Below are positions 16,465 through 25,007 of a DNA stretch of 64,000 nt, piece by piece. The notes beneath the pieces were generated by a model that saw only the letters and a list, made by a program, of their open reading frames with translations, did not search any database and had not been told where the DNA came from. A program made the translations under genes and the position numbers. How positions within the stretch are numbered: position 1 is the stretch's first letter; the number at the start of each line of letters is the position of its first letter. Source of the stretch: JASHPR01 sp963778075 (GTDB lineage Bacteria; Actinomycetota; Actinomycetes; Streptosporangiales; Streptosporangiaceae); contig CAVZTJ010000012.1 of the NCBI GenBank assembly GCA_963778075.1, positions 1 to 64,000 of the forward strand, written 5' to 3'.

Positions 16465-16644
16465 TCAGCCGCCGCCGCAGCCGCCGGCCGCTCCCGCCGA
16501 CGGGATGACGACCACGATGAGCAACACGAAGACTGCCACCACGCTCCCCAGCAGGACCGCTAGCAGCAACGCGGTGTGCCATCGCCCGCGACGCCGCTCC
16601 AGGTCAGCGCAGGACGGGTCAGAGATCAGTAATTGCTCCGGCAT
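16465..16644 (-). CDS. Small single-pass membrane protein (59 aa)
   Basis: The ATG at 16644 opens a 59-codon frame: a polar N-terminus with LERRRGRWHT, one hydrophobic helix of about 25 residues (LLLAVLLGSVVAVFVLLIVV), then IPSAGAAGGCGGG at the C-terminus. The positive-inside rule predicts the N-terminus in the cytoplasm. The glycine-rich end with one cysteine is unusual. A terminator-like hairpin follows. It lies between the EspI-like ATPase gene and the PadR operon on the same strand. Function unknown. Confidence 0.6.
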   Translation of the reverse strand: MPEQLLISDPSCADLERRRGRWHTALLLAVLLGSVVAVFVLLIVVVIPSAGAAGGCGGG

Positions 16645-16704
16645 GCCGACACATTAGTTCGGCAGCCGGTATATCGTCAAGCGTTACATCGGTCTACGGA
16701 TCAG

Positions 16705-19690
16705 TCAGACCCTCCTGGCCCTCGCTGGCATGGCCAGCCCGTCACCGATCACGGCGGCGAGCGCCAGGTATGCGTCGGCGGTCGGCCGGGCCATGAGGTC
16801 AAGCTCGACCTCGGCACCCTCCTCGAGGTGGGAGTCGTAGGGAATCTTGATCACGGCCCGGCACCGCGAGGCGAAGTGCTCCTCGAGGCGGCTCAGGTCC
16901 ACGCTGCTCTTGCTCTTCGGCCGCACCATGGACAGCACGACGACGGCGTTGCGCACCAGGTCCCCGTAGGAGTGCGCGGCCAGCCAGTCCAGCGTTGCGC
17001 TCGCGCTGCGGGCGCCGTCCACCGAGGGCGAGCTGATCAGCACGATCTGGTCGGCGAGGCGGAGCACACCGGCCATTGCTGAATGCAGTAGGCCGGTGCC
17101 GCAGTCGGTCAGGCAGATCGAGTAGTAGTGCTCGAGCACCCGCGCGACCATGCCGTAGTCCTGGTCGCTGAACGCGACGGAGACCGTGGGATCGCGATCC
17201 GACGCGAGCACCTCGAGCCTGCTCGGCGCCTGCGAGGTGAACGTGCGCACGTCCGCGTACCGCCTGATGTGGCCGCGCTCGTTTAGCAGATCACGGACTG
17301 TTGCGGCGGTCTCCAGCCTGACCTTGTCCGACAGCGTGCCGCGGTCGGGGTTGGCGTCGACCGCGATCACCCGGTCGCCGCGCAGCGACGCCAGCGTCGA
17401 GCCGAGTCCGACCGTGGTGGTGGTCTTGCCGACTCCGCCCTTCAGGCTGAGGATCGCGACACGGTGGTGGCCACCCGCGACCGGGGTCCGGACTCGGTTG
17501 ATCATGTCCCGGCGCCGCAACTCCGCCGCCGACGATGGCACGCGCATGAGCCCGCCGGTGGCGTGGTAGAGGATGCGGCGCCAGCCCGGATCGGGCGCGC
17601 GCCGCCTGCCAGGCAGCAGGAACTCCGGTGTCAGGCCGCCGACCGAGTCCGCGTCGCCGTCGGCTGCCTCCCGTTGCGTGGCGGGACCCTGCACGGGCCT
17701 GGGCGGCGCCTGCTGAGCCGTGTCCGCGGCGTGAGCGCCCGGCGGGCGGGGCGGCGCTGAAGGAGCGGCCTGCTGCGCCGGCGGAGCGGGCTGCGGAGGA
17801 GCGGGCGGTTGCCCCGGAATTCCGGCAAGCGGCGGGGCGGCTTCAGGGGTCGGCTGCTTCGGCGGAGCCGCCGGGGTCGGCTGGGCCGCCGGGTTCGGCG
17901 CGGAAACATAGGCGCTCGCGGGCCGGTACGGATCGGGAACTGCCTGGTCCGGCGGGGCGTAGCTGGGGCCGGGGGGACCGTACCCCGGGCCAGCGTAATC
18001 CCGGCCGGCGTAGTCGCGGCCAGCGTAAGGATCCGCCCGGCCATACGCGTCGGGCCCGTACGGATCCGCGGGCCCGTATGGATCTGCCGGATCGTAGTCC
18101 TCCGCCGACCCGTATGGATCGGACGCGCCGTAAGGGTCGGTCCGCCCGTACGCCTGGGGCCCGAACCGGTCGCCCGACCCTGACGGGCCACCCGGCGTGC
18201 TGGGCGAGGCAGGCGAGCCCCACGGGCCCGCGCCCGGCCCGCCCGGGCCACTCGAAGGGCTCGGCGGCTTGGGAGTACTAGGCCAGCCTCCCGCGCCGGA
18301 CCATCCAGGCGAAGAAGACCACCCCGATCCCGGTTGGCCGGGCTGGCTCTGTGACCCCGGTGCACCCTGTGGCGCCGGTGCACCCTGTGACCCTGGTGCA
18401 CCCTGTGACCCTGGTGCACCCTGCTGGCCCGGCGAACCCTGCTGAGCCGGTGCGCCCTGCTGACCCGGCGAACCTGCGTCGCCCTGCTTAGCGGTGGCAC
18501 CCGGCGAGCCGGGCTGGCGCGGCATACCCGGCTGGCCCGGCACGCCCGGAATATTGGACGGACCGGACTGCCCGGCCGGCCGGGGCTGACCCGGCTGGCC
18601 CGGCGCTCCCGGCGCGTTCAAGGGACCCGACTGGCCCGGCGCACCCGGCGACCTCGGCTGATCTACCGGACCCGGGGCGTTCAACGGGCCGGACTGGCCC
18701 GGGGCACCCTCGGCACGCGGCGGAACCGGCTGACCCGGCTGACGTACTAGACCGGGCTGACCCGGTGGGAACCCGGTACCGGGCGGAGAGGCGGAGCGCT
18801 GACCCGGTTCGCTCGGCGGACCAGCCTGGCTCTGCGGGCCCTGGCTCTGGCGGGCCCTGGCTCGGTGGGCCCTGGCTCGGTGGGCCCTGGCTCGGTGGGC
18901 CCTGGCTCGGTGGGCCCTGGCTCGGTGGGCCCTGGCTCGGTGGACCGCCGACCCCCGGCTGGCCTGGGGGGTTGGTGGCTGGCGCGCCTGCGGCACCGTG
19001 CGGACCTGCCGTGCCTTGCGGGCCGCCGGTGCCTTGCGGGCCGCCCGTGCCCGGCGGGCCTGCCGGAAGTGGTGCGCCCGGCGCACGGGGTGCGGGCTGG
19101 GGGCCGGAACCCTCCGGCGCGCGTTGCGGCCCCGACGGAGCAGACGGGCCGGACGTACCAGGAGCCCCAGCGGCACCGGGAGCACCCGGCCCACCGGGAG
19201 CATCCTGGGCGCGCGGCGAGCCAGCACCCGACGAATTCACCGGAGTTGGCGCGCCCGGCCGGCGCTGCGGCGAGGCACCCGGTGCACCCGGCTGAGCCGA
19301 TGGCGGTGGCGGCCCAGCGGCCTGAGCCGGCGCTCCGGAGCCCTTGTCCTGCGGCCCGATCACCCCGTACGTGCCGTAGAGGTCGTCGGCGCCGTACTCG
19401 TTGGGCGCGCCGTAGCGCCCGATCGGGTCGTAGCGGATTGGGCCGTATGGATTCGGGCCGCCGTCGGGCGGGCCGTAAGGGCTCGCCGGGCTGCCTGCCG
19501 ACTGGTCGGTGCCGTTGTTACCGCCCGGCCTGCCCGGCTGCCCGGGCGCAGCGGGCGGATACATCGCTTCGACAGCCTCGTTCGCCGCCTGCTGTGCGGT
19601 CGGCCGCTGGCCGGATGCCGAGCGCTCGGCGTCCGCCGCGGCCCGCTCGCCGGCCCCGGACCGTTCCTGGTCCCGATCGTCGTTGGCCAC
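16705..19690 (-). CDS. EspI/MinD-like P-loop ATPase with long Pro/Gly-rich repeat region; apparent frameshift
   Basis: The C-terminal 270 residues form a MinD/ParA-like ATPase: deviant Walker A LKGGVGKTT, VIAVDANPDRGTLSD, LTDCGTGLLHSAMAG, SSPSVDGARSAS. The N-terminus (MANDDRDQERSGAGERAAAD) is followed by some 650 residues of proline/glycine/glutamine-rich repeats, including GPPSQ units, collagen-like GxPGQQG triplets and YGxADPYG units. This layout is that of EspI-like proteins of type VII secretion systems. The two parts are in different frames. A unit at 18846-18856 has one G more than its neighbour unit at 18831-18840, and removing it restores one frame of about 994 codons. It is either a sequencing error in a repeat or a real inactivating mutation. 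No ESX genes are nearby. Confidence 0.75.
18357..18442. repeat. 18-bp tandem repeats in the EspI-like gene
   Basis: About four units of the type CTGGTGCACCCTGTGACC follow one another with small variations. They encode collagen-like Gly-x-y residues (GAPGSQ) on the minus strand. Units are multiples of three, so copy-number change keeps the frame. Confidence 0.8.
18840..18950. repeat. 15-bp tandem repeats (GPPSQ-coding) next to the frameshift
   Basis: About six near-identical 15-base units (GGCCCTGGCTCGGTG) encode GPPSQ on the minus strand. Two diverged units at the low-coordinate side differ in length by one base, which is where the reading frame breaks. Confidence 0.85.
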
Positions 19691-20011
19691 GGTGGTCCCC
19701 TAACCCGTCCATCAGGAAGTCTCACGTGTGTCCGGCCGAGGACCTTGCCCGCGAGCCGGTAACGGCGCGAGCGGGGGCCTACGACAGGAGGGGCAGGCTT
19801 GCCACAGTACCGACACCTGATGTCATCCCCTACCAAGGATGGACCCACGGCTGGACATGCTCCGAACTCGATCTTTCCACGCAGAACGGGCATCGTCTAC
19901 CATCCGGGATGTCAGGTCGGCCGCTGAGCGGCCAGGGCCGGCGGGTGCTACGCGTAACGGCCCGTATGCCAGGCTGAGACCGCCGGGTGGTGAGCTGGAG
20001 GGAGAGCGCGC

Positions 20012-20989
20012 ATGCGTGCCGTGGTCATTTCCGAGCCGGGAGGGCCCGACGTCCTGCAGCTTGCCGAGGTGCCGGACCCGGAGGCCGGGCCGGGGGAAGC
20101 CGTAGTCGAGATCGTCGGGGCCGGCGTCAATCGCGCCGACCTGATGCAGCGGATGGGCATGTACCCGCCGCCGCCGGGTGCGCCGCCGTATCCCGGGCTC
20201 GAGTGCTCGGGCCGCATCGCGGCGCTAGGCGAGGGCGTGGACGGCTGGGCCGTCGGTGACCAGGTATGCGCGCTGCTCAGCGGCGGTGGGTACGCGGAGA
20301 AGGTGGCCGTCCCGGCCGGGCAGCTGCTGCCAGTGCCCGCCCGAGTGAGCCTGTCCGACGCGGCCGGCCTGCCCGAGGTGACCTGCACGGTGCACTCGAA
20401 CGTGTTCCAGTCCTGCGCGCTGCAGCCCGGGGAGACGCTGCTGGTGCACGGCGGCGCCAGCGGCATCGGAACGATGGCCATCCAGCTGGCCCGCGAGCAC
20501 GGCGCGCGGGTGGCGTGCACCGCCGGCACGCCAGAAAAGCTGGACCGCTGCCGGGAGCTCGGCGCTGACCTGGCGGTCAACTACAACACCGAGGACTTCG
20601 TCGAGGCCGTCCGCGACTTCACCGACGGCAGGGGCGCCGACGTGATCCTCGACCTCGTCGGGGCCGCTTACCTGGCACGGAACGTCGCCGCGCTGGCCAC
20701 CGGCGGCCGCCTGGTCGTGATCGGGATGCAGGGCGGCACCCGGGCCGAGCTCGACCTCGGCATGCTCCTCGGCAAGCGGGCCAGCGTCCGCGCGACGACG
20801 CTGCGGGCCCGGCCGACGGCGGAGAAGGCCGCGATCGTGACGGCGGTCCGGGAGCAGGTCTGGCCGCTGATCGGGGCCGGGCGGGTGCGGCCGGTGATCG
20901 ACCGCGTGCTGCCGCTGACCGAGGCGCCACAGGCGCACCGGCTGATGGAGAGCGGATCACATTTCGGCAAGATCCTGCTCGCCGTTTAG
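20012..20989 (+). CDS. NADPH:quinone oxidoreductase (zinc-independent MDR family)
   Basis: The 325-aa protein is a medium-chain reductase without the zinc ligands of alcohol dehydrogenases. Visible motifs are VGAGVNRADLMQRMGMYPPP (residues 29-48, PIG3-like quinone reductase signature), the Rossmann loop VHGGASGIGTMAIQLA (about 143-158), and GADVILDLVGAAYL. It should reduce quinones with NADPH. The ATG at 20012 follows GGAGGGAGA. The Bpa gene follows 57 bases downstream on the same strand. TP53I3-like members match best. Confidence 0.9.
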   Translation: MRAVVISEPGGPDVLQLAEVPDPEAGPGEAVVEIVGAGVNRADLMQRMGMYPPPPGAPPYPGLECSGRIAALGEGVDGWAVGDQVCALLSGGGYAEKVAVPAGQLLPVPARVSLSDAAGLPEVTCTVHSNVFQSCALQPGETLLVHGGASGIGTMAIQLAREHGARVACTAGTPEKLDRCRELGADLAVNYNTEDFVEAVRDFTDGRGADVILDLVGAAYLARNVAALATGGRLVVIGMQGGTRAELDLGMLLGKRASVRATTLRARPTAEKAAIVTAVREQVWPLIGAGRVRPVIDRVLPLTEAPQAHRLMESGSHFGKILLAV

Positions 20990-21046
20990 CCGGGCAGCCG
21001 GCCCCCCTCCGTGCGGAGCGACGATGGCTCGGGACAGACTAGGCCT

Positions 21047-21607
21047 ATGAGCGACCAGACGAACCCCGAGCCGGAACGCGCCAGGGTGGTCGTGGTTGGC
21101 CCGGACGGCGTCGCCATGGAGTCCGACGCCACTGAGGCCAGCGAGCGGCCGGTGACCGAGATGGTCGAGCAACCCGCCAAGGTGATGCGAGTCGGCAGCA
21201 TGATCAGGCAGCTGCTGGAAGAGGTCAGGGCGGCGCCGCTGGACGAGAAGAGCAGGGCCAGGCTCAAGGAGATCCACAAGAGCTCGATCAAGGAACTCGA
21301 GGATGGGCTCGCGCCCGAGCTTGTCGAGGAACTCGAGCGGCTCTCGCTGCCGTTCGCCGAGGATGAGGTGCCGAGCGAGGCCGAGCTCCGGGTGGCGCAG
21401 GCACAGCTGGTTGGCTGGCTGGAGGGCCTGTTCCACGGGATCCAGACCACCCTGTTCGCGCAGCAGATGGCCGCGCGGGCGCAGCTCGAGAATATGCGGC
21501 GGGCACTGCCGCCGGGCGTGGTCCCTGGGCAGATGGTGCCAGGGCAGATGCCGGGCGCAGGCGGCGGCGACGACTCTCCGCAGCGGGGTTCGGGGCCCTA
21601 TCTCTAG
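21047..21607 (+). CDS. bpa: Bacterial proteasome activator Bpa
   Basis: The 186-aa protein has the Bpa pattern: a disordered N-terminus with VVVVGPDG, a helical bundle (residues 50-160; VGSMIRQLLEEVRAAPLDEK, RLKEIHKSSIKELEDGL, LVGWLEGLFHGIQTTLFAQQ), a proline/glycine/methionine linker and the terminal GSGPYL. In mycobacteria the C-terminal GQYL docks into the 20S proteasome and opens it without ATP; here the last four residues are GPYL, which keeps Tyr-Leu. Bpa delivers disordered proteins for degradation. I start at ATG 21047; an earlier in-frame start exists at 21011. Its stop overlaps the stop of the convergent glycosyltransferase gene by four bases. Confidence 0.88.
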   Translation: MSDQTNPEPERARVVVVGPDGVAMESDATEASERPVTEMVEQPAKVMRVGSMIRQLLEEVRAAPLDEKSRARLKEIHKSSIKELEDGLAPELVEELERLSLPFAEDEVPSEAELRVAQAQLVGWLEGLFHGIQTTLFAQQMAARAQLENMRRALPPGVVPGQMVPGQMPGAGGGDDSPQRGSGPYL

Positions 21608-22338
21608 CGTTCGGCCGGCGGGTGGCGCAGGGCCGGCCACCGGGCGGCGAGCGCGCGTCCCACGTCGACGAGCTGGCGGGCCCGGTGCACCTGGGACCGC
21701 CAGTCCCCGCCGGTCGCGCGGTGCGCGAGCGGGACCTCGACCTCCGTGATCCGCATGCCCTGGCGGAGCAGGTCGATCGTGAGCCCGGTCTCCACGCCGA
21801 ATCCCGGCGCGAGCGGGCGTGCCGCCTCGAATGCGGCGCGGGTCAGGCAGCGCTGGCCGTTCAGCGGCTGAGCCGGCCGCCATCCGGTTGCGCGCATGAT
21901 CCCGGAACCGGACAGGCCTACGACGAAGCCGTGGCCGCCCTGCTTCACCCGGGTGCTGAACACCGCGATCGTCATGTCCGCTCTGCCTTCTCGCACCGGC
22001 TCGGCCAGCGGGGCCGCCCCGGCGGCGGTCTCGGCCAGGTCGGCGTCCAGGAACAGCAGGTGACGCGGGCGGTCGCGGCGCTCATTGTCCTCGAGCAGGC
22101 GGACGGACTCGGCTCCGGTTTCCATCGCGGCGGCCTTGCCCCGGTTGCGGGCGTGCCGCATCACCGACGCACCGGCGTTCTGGGCTGCCGCCGCGGTGCC
22201 GTCGGTCGACCCGTCGTCCACCACGATCACGATGTCGACTCCGGGCAGGCCGGCCGCTGCCCGGACGGTCGCGGCGATGCGATCGGACTCGTTCCTGGCC
22301 GGGATGACGACGGCGACATCGCCGCTCGGCGGCACCAT
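21604..22338 (-). CDS. Family 2 glycosyltransferase
   Basis: The 244-aa protein is a compact GT-A fold enzyme: VVIPARNESDRIAATVRAA (residues 9-27), VVDDGSTDGTAA (about 38), the metal-binding LFLDADLAE (DxD, about 92), and QPLNGQRCLTR with GFGVETGLTIDLL. This resembles actinobacterial glucosyl-3-phosphoglycerate synthase or dolichyl-phosphate sugar synthase-like members. There is no membrane segment. It should transfer a sugar from a nucleotide donor to a phosphorylated or lipid acceptor. It is convergent to bpa, sharing CTAG at the stops (21604-21607). Confidence 0.85.
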   Translation of the reverse strand: MVPPSGDVAVVIPARNESDRIAATVRAAAGLPGVDIVIVVDDGSTDGTAAAAQNAGASVMRHARNRGKAAAMETGAESVRLLEDNERRDRPRHLLFLDADLAETAAGAAPLAEPVREGRADMTIAVFSTRVKQGGHGFVVGLSGSGIMRATGWRPAQPLNGQRCLTRAAFEAARPLAPGFGVETGLTIDLLRQGMRITEVEVPLAHRATGGDWRSQVHRARQLVDVGRALAARWPALRHPPAER

Positions 22339-22375
22339 GGCTGCGATCCTAGTGGGGTCGCGAGGCTGGCAACGG

Positions 22376-22714
22376 CTACTGCCCGGCCACCGCCGCCGGG
22401 TCGTCGAGCACCGTGAACACGCTCTCCAGGCCGGTCACCTGCAAGATCTTCCTTATCGCCGGGCGCGGAGCTGCGAGCTCGAGGTCGCCACCCTGCTCGC
22501 GCGCCTTCCGGTGCGCGGCGAGCAGCACGTTCATCCCGGTCGAATCGCAGAACTCGACCCCGGACATGTCCACGATTACCTGCACCGGGCTGTCTCCGGA
22601 CAGAAGGGAAACCAGCTCCCCGTGCAGCCGGGGCGCGGTGTAAAGATCGATCTCGCCGCCCAGCGACATGATGGTGCGACTCCCCTGTGACCGAGTCGAG
22701 ACCTTCAGCTCCAC
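22376..22714 (-). CDS. STAS-domain anti-sigma factor antagonist (RsbV/BldG-like)
   Basis: The 112-aa single-domain protein has the STAS signature: LGGEIDLYTAPRLHGELVSL, VIVDMSGVEFCDSTGMNVLL with the phosphorylatable serine in CDSTGM, and LQVTGLESVFTVLDD. It should bind and sequester an RsbW-type anti-sigma kinase when unphosphorylated. The frame extends to 22777, but homology begins at VELKV and the GTG at 22714 has AAGG nearby. No sigma or anti-sigma partner is adjacent; the HATPase-like protein at 25008-25463 is the nearest candidate. Confidence 0.88.
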   Translation of the reverse strand: MELKVSTRSQGSRTIMSLGGEIDLYTAPRLHGELVSLLSGDSPVQVIVDMSGVEFCDSTGMNVLLAAHRKAREQGGDLELAAPRPAIRKILQVTGLESVFTVLDDPAAVAGQ

Positions 22715-22851
22715 GTGCGGCACCTTACCCGGTCCGGGGCGCCGCCGACCAGATGGAACGTTGCCGCAGATGTCCAACTCGCTGTTCGGCTCAGCGAATG
22801 TACGCCAAGCTTGATGTTTACATTCAGCAAAGGGAGCTGGAGCACTCTCGG

Positions 22852-23331
22852 ATGCACTCTCAGCCAGGTCAGCCCCGCCGGGGCGGGGGCAGGCGCGTCG
22901 GCGCCGATGGGGCCGGGCCGCCCGGGCCGGCGCCGCAAGCCTCGGTGCCTGACGAGCGCGCCGAGACGCTGCGGCAGCATCTGGAGGGCCTGCGGCAGCG
23001 CGCGCAGGGCGCCGCGTCCTGGCTCGGCAGCAGCGCTCAGTACGCGCAGCTGCTCAACCGGGATGGTTTCGTCCCGGTCACGGCCAGGTTCACCGCCGAC
23101 GACCTGGCGTTTCTGGCGAACGCGCGTGAGGAGCTGCTGAGATTCACCGAACTCGGGCTGCGGCTCGCGGAACTGCATCAGCCGCAGGAAGTCAGCGCGA
23201 TCACCAGCGACCCGGCAGGCCAGTTCCACCGGTGCGGGAGCTGCATGTGGCGGTGGCCCTGCCCGACGTTCCGGATCCTGGACGAAGTGCTGTCCGGCGG
23301 CCTGCTGCCCGGCGACCTCGGGGCCACCTAG
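22852..23331 (+). CDS. Conserved actinobacterial protein with CxxC...C motif
   Basis: The 159-aa protein starts at ATG 22852, with GGAG nine bases upstream; the frame is open to 22687 and overlaps the STAS gene's 5' end on the other strand. After a glycine/proline-rich 40 residues comes a helical segment (AETLRQHLEGLRQRAQGAAS), a conserved-looking core (QYAQLLNRDGFVPVTARFTA, LGLRLAELHQP) and a C-terminal FHRCGSCMWRWPCPTFRIL with three cysteines, a possible metal or redox site. No known domain is recognised. It is soluble. Confidence 0.6.
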   Translation: MHSQPGQPRRGGGRRVGADGAGPPGPAPQASVPDERAETLRQHLEGLRQRAQGAASWLGSSAQYAQLLNRDGFVPVTARFTADDLAFLANAREELLRFTELGLRLAELHQPQEVSAITSDPAGQFHRCGSCMWRWPCPTFRILDEVLSGGLLPGDLGAT

Positions 23332-23396
23332 CGGCCGGCCTGGCACGGTCGGAATGCGGCTATGCGGCCGCCGCCAATTAGCCGTACCTTGGAGTC

Positions 23397-23573
23397 ATGG
23401 GCAAACTGCTGCTGGGCATCGTGGGGCTCGTGGCCGCGTTCATCTTGATCATGTTCGTGCTCGCGATCGTCCACGTGCTCTTCCTCTACGCGTTCTTTAT
23501 TGTGCTGATCGCGATCGCGGCCTTCGCCATGTTCAAGGTCGGCCGCTGGTCCGGCCGGCGCCGCGAGAACTAG
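23397..23573 (+). CDS. Small two-helix membrane protein (58 aa)
   Basis: The ATG at 23397 follows GGAG closely (two bases). The product is MGKLLLGIVGLVAAF, a long hydrophobic stretch of about 42 residues that can form two membrane helices, and a basic end GRWSGRRREN. Its stop TAG (23571-23573) shares CTAG with the stop of the convergent arginine deiminase gene. It has no recognisable domain. Strong hydrophobic composition and a good start support it despite its size. Confidence 0.6.
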   Translation: MGKLLLGIVGLVAAFILIMFVLAIVHVLFLYAFFIVLIAIAAFAMFKVGRWSGRRREN

Positions 23574-24910
23574 CCGGCCGGCGTCAGCCGCCCGAGCGGC
23601 TTGGCCCTCCGGAGCGGCTGGGTTACCGCCTCGTGCGGCATGAACACGCCCGGTCGGGCGAACTGCGCGGTGGGCACGCCCGCGTCCGGTGACGCTGCCG
23701 GGTCCCTTGCCACCGGGCATGCCATGCACCGCGGGCCGCCGCGGCTGCTGCCAAGCTCACTGGCTGGCACCCGGATCACTTCCAGTCCCGCTGCTTCAAG
23801 TCTGCTGTTCGTCTCGACGTTCCGCTCGTGACTGATCACGACCCTGCGGTCGATCGCCAGCGCGTTGCCCCCGTCGTCCCATTGCTGCCGCGGCGCCGTC
23901 AGCGGATCCATGCCGGTCTCGATGACGTTGAGCCGGTCGATCCCCATGGCCTGCGCCGCTGCCTCGAGGAACGGCTGCGGCCGCGACATCCGCATGCCCT
24001 CGGGGCGGGGGGTGATGGTGTGCGCGGTCAGCGTGAACGCGTGCCGGGGATACATGATCATGGTGTCCACGTCGACCATCGTGCAGGTGGTGTCCAGGTG
24101 CGCGCCCGGCCCGAGCGACTCCAGCGGCACGGCCAGGACCGTGTGCGCGAGCCCGGCGTCGAATACCCGCCGCGCAAGGCGCTCGGCGCCCGCCGCGGTG
24201 GTCCGCCCGCCCACGCCGACCGCGATCACGCTCGGTGCCAGCAGCAGCACGTCCCCACCAGTTACCTCTTCGAGTCCCGGCCCGTACAGGCACTTGGTGC
24301 CGGCGAACCTCGGATGGTGCGCGTAGATCACGCCGATGAGCTCGGACTCGCGATGCCGTCCCGCTGCGGACAGGCATGTGACCGCGGCCCGGTCGCCGAT
24401 CCAGGCGCTCGAGTCGCGGCTGAAGGTGAGGTTCGGCAGCGGATCGATGATGAAGTCATGCCGGTCAAGCAGCTCGAAGACCACGCCGCGGCCGATCGTC
24501 AGCTCGTCCGGGGTAAGGCCCGCGATGAGGACCTGGGCGAGTGTCTCCGGGGCCAGTTGGTCGAGGTACTCACGGACCTGCGCCCTGAGCTCATCGCCGA
24601 GTGCCGCGCTGGCGAGCACCGAGGCGATCGCCTCGTCCCTGGCGGGCTGGTACTCGAGCGCGTCCTGCAGCAGTTCGGTCACATAAAGGACCTCGACGCC
24701 GCGGGAACGCAGCGCGCTGGCCAGCGCGTCGTGTTCCTGCTGGGCGCGGCTTGCCCAGGGCAGCGTGTGGTACAGCAGCCGGCCCGCGTCGCGCGGGGTA
24801 ATCCTGCGCAGCTCCAGGCCTGGGCGGTGGACCAGCACCGTCCGAAGCCGGCCAACCTCACTGTCGGCGCCGTGCGCGTGGACCACGATTCCCCCCGGCT
24901 GTGCTGCCAC
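23570..24910 (-). CDS. arcA: Arginine deiminase
   Basis: The enzyme hydrolyses L-arginine to citrulline and ammonia. The 446-aa frame shows the guanidino-group modifying fold: VGRLRTVLVHRPG (near residue 20), LPNLTFSRDSSAWIG (about 154), GGDVLLL, the catalytic HLDTTCTMVD (about 257), WDDGGNALAI, and the nucleophile cysteine in GGPRCMACP near residue 395. A tail of about 40 residues after that motif is longer than usual. The GTG at 24910 lacks a good ribosome site; the GTG at 24886 follows GGGGGGA and may be the true start. There is no arcB, arcC or arcD nearby, so it is not a fermentative ADI operon here. Confidence 0.9.
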   Translation of the reverse strand: MAAQPGGIVVHAHGADSEVGRLRTVLVHRPGLELRRITPRDAGRLLYHTLPWASRAQQEHDALASALRSRGVEVLYVTELLQDALEYQPARDEAIASVLASAALGDELRAQVREYLDQLAPETLAQVLIAGLTPDELTIGRGVVFELLDRHDFIIDPLPNLTFSRDSSAWIGDRAAVTCLSAAGRHRESELIGVIYAHHPRFAGTKCLYGPGLEEVTGGDVLLLAPSVIAVGVGGRTTAAGAERLARRVFDAGLAHTVLAVPLESLGPGAHLDTTCTMVDVDTMIMYPRHAFTLTAHTITPRPEGMRMSRPQPFLEAAAQAMGIDRLNVIETGMDPLTAPRQQWDDGGNALAIDRRVVISHERNVETNSRLEAAGLEVIRVPASELGSSRGGPRCMACPVARDPAASPDAGVPTAQFARPGVFMPHEAVTQPLRRAKPLGRLTPAG

Positions 24911-25007
24911 GCCCCCGGCGCGGCTGCTGAGCGCCCCCCAGCGCCCCTGGAAGGAGTATCACCATTCCGGCGCCGATTACGCATGCGCTGTGGCTTTGTG
25001 TTAGCAA

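Noticed and set aside
18840..18950. CRISPR-like array
   Set aside because: The 15-bp units are contiguous without spacers and encode GPPSQ in frame with a protein; no cas genes are present.
20012..21607. Secondary-metabolite cluster suggested by the ligase, reductase, glycosyltransferases and exporter
   Set aside because: No polyketide, peptide or terpene synthase is present, and the genes fit housekeeping and envelope roles.
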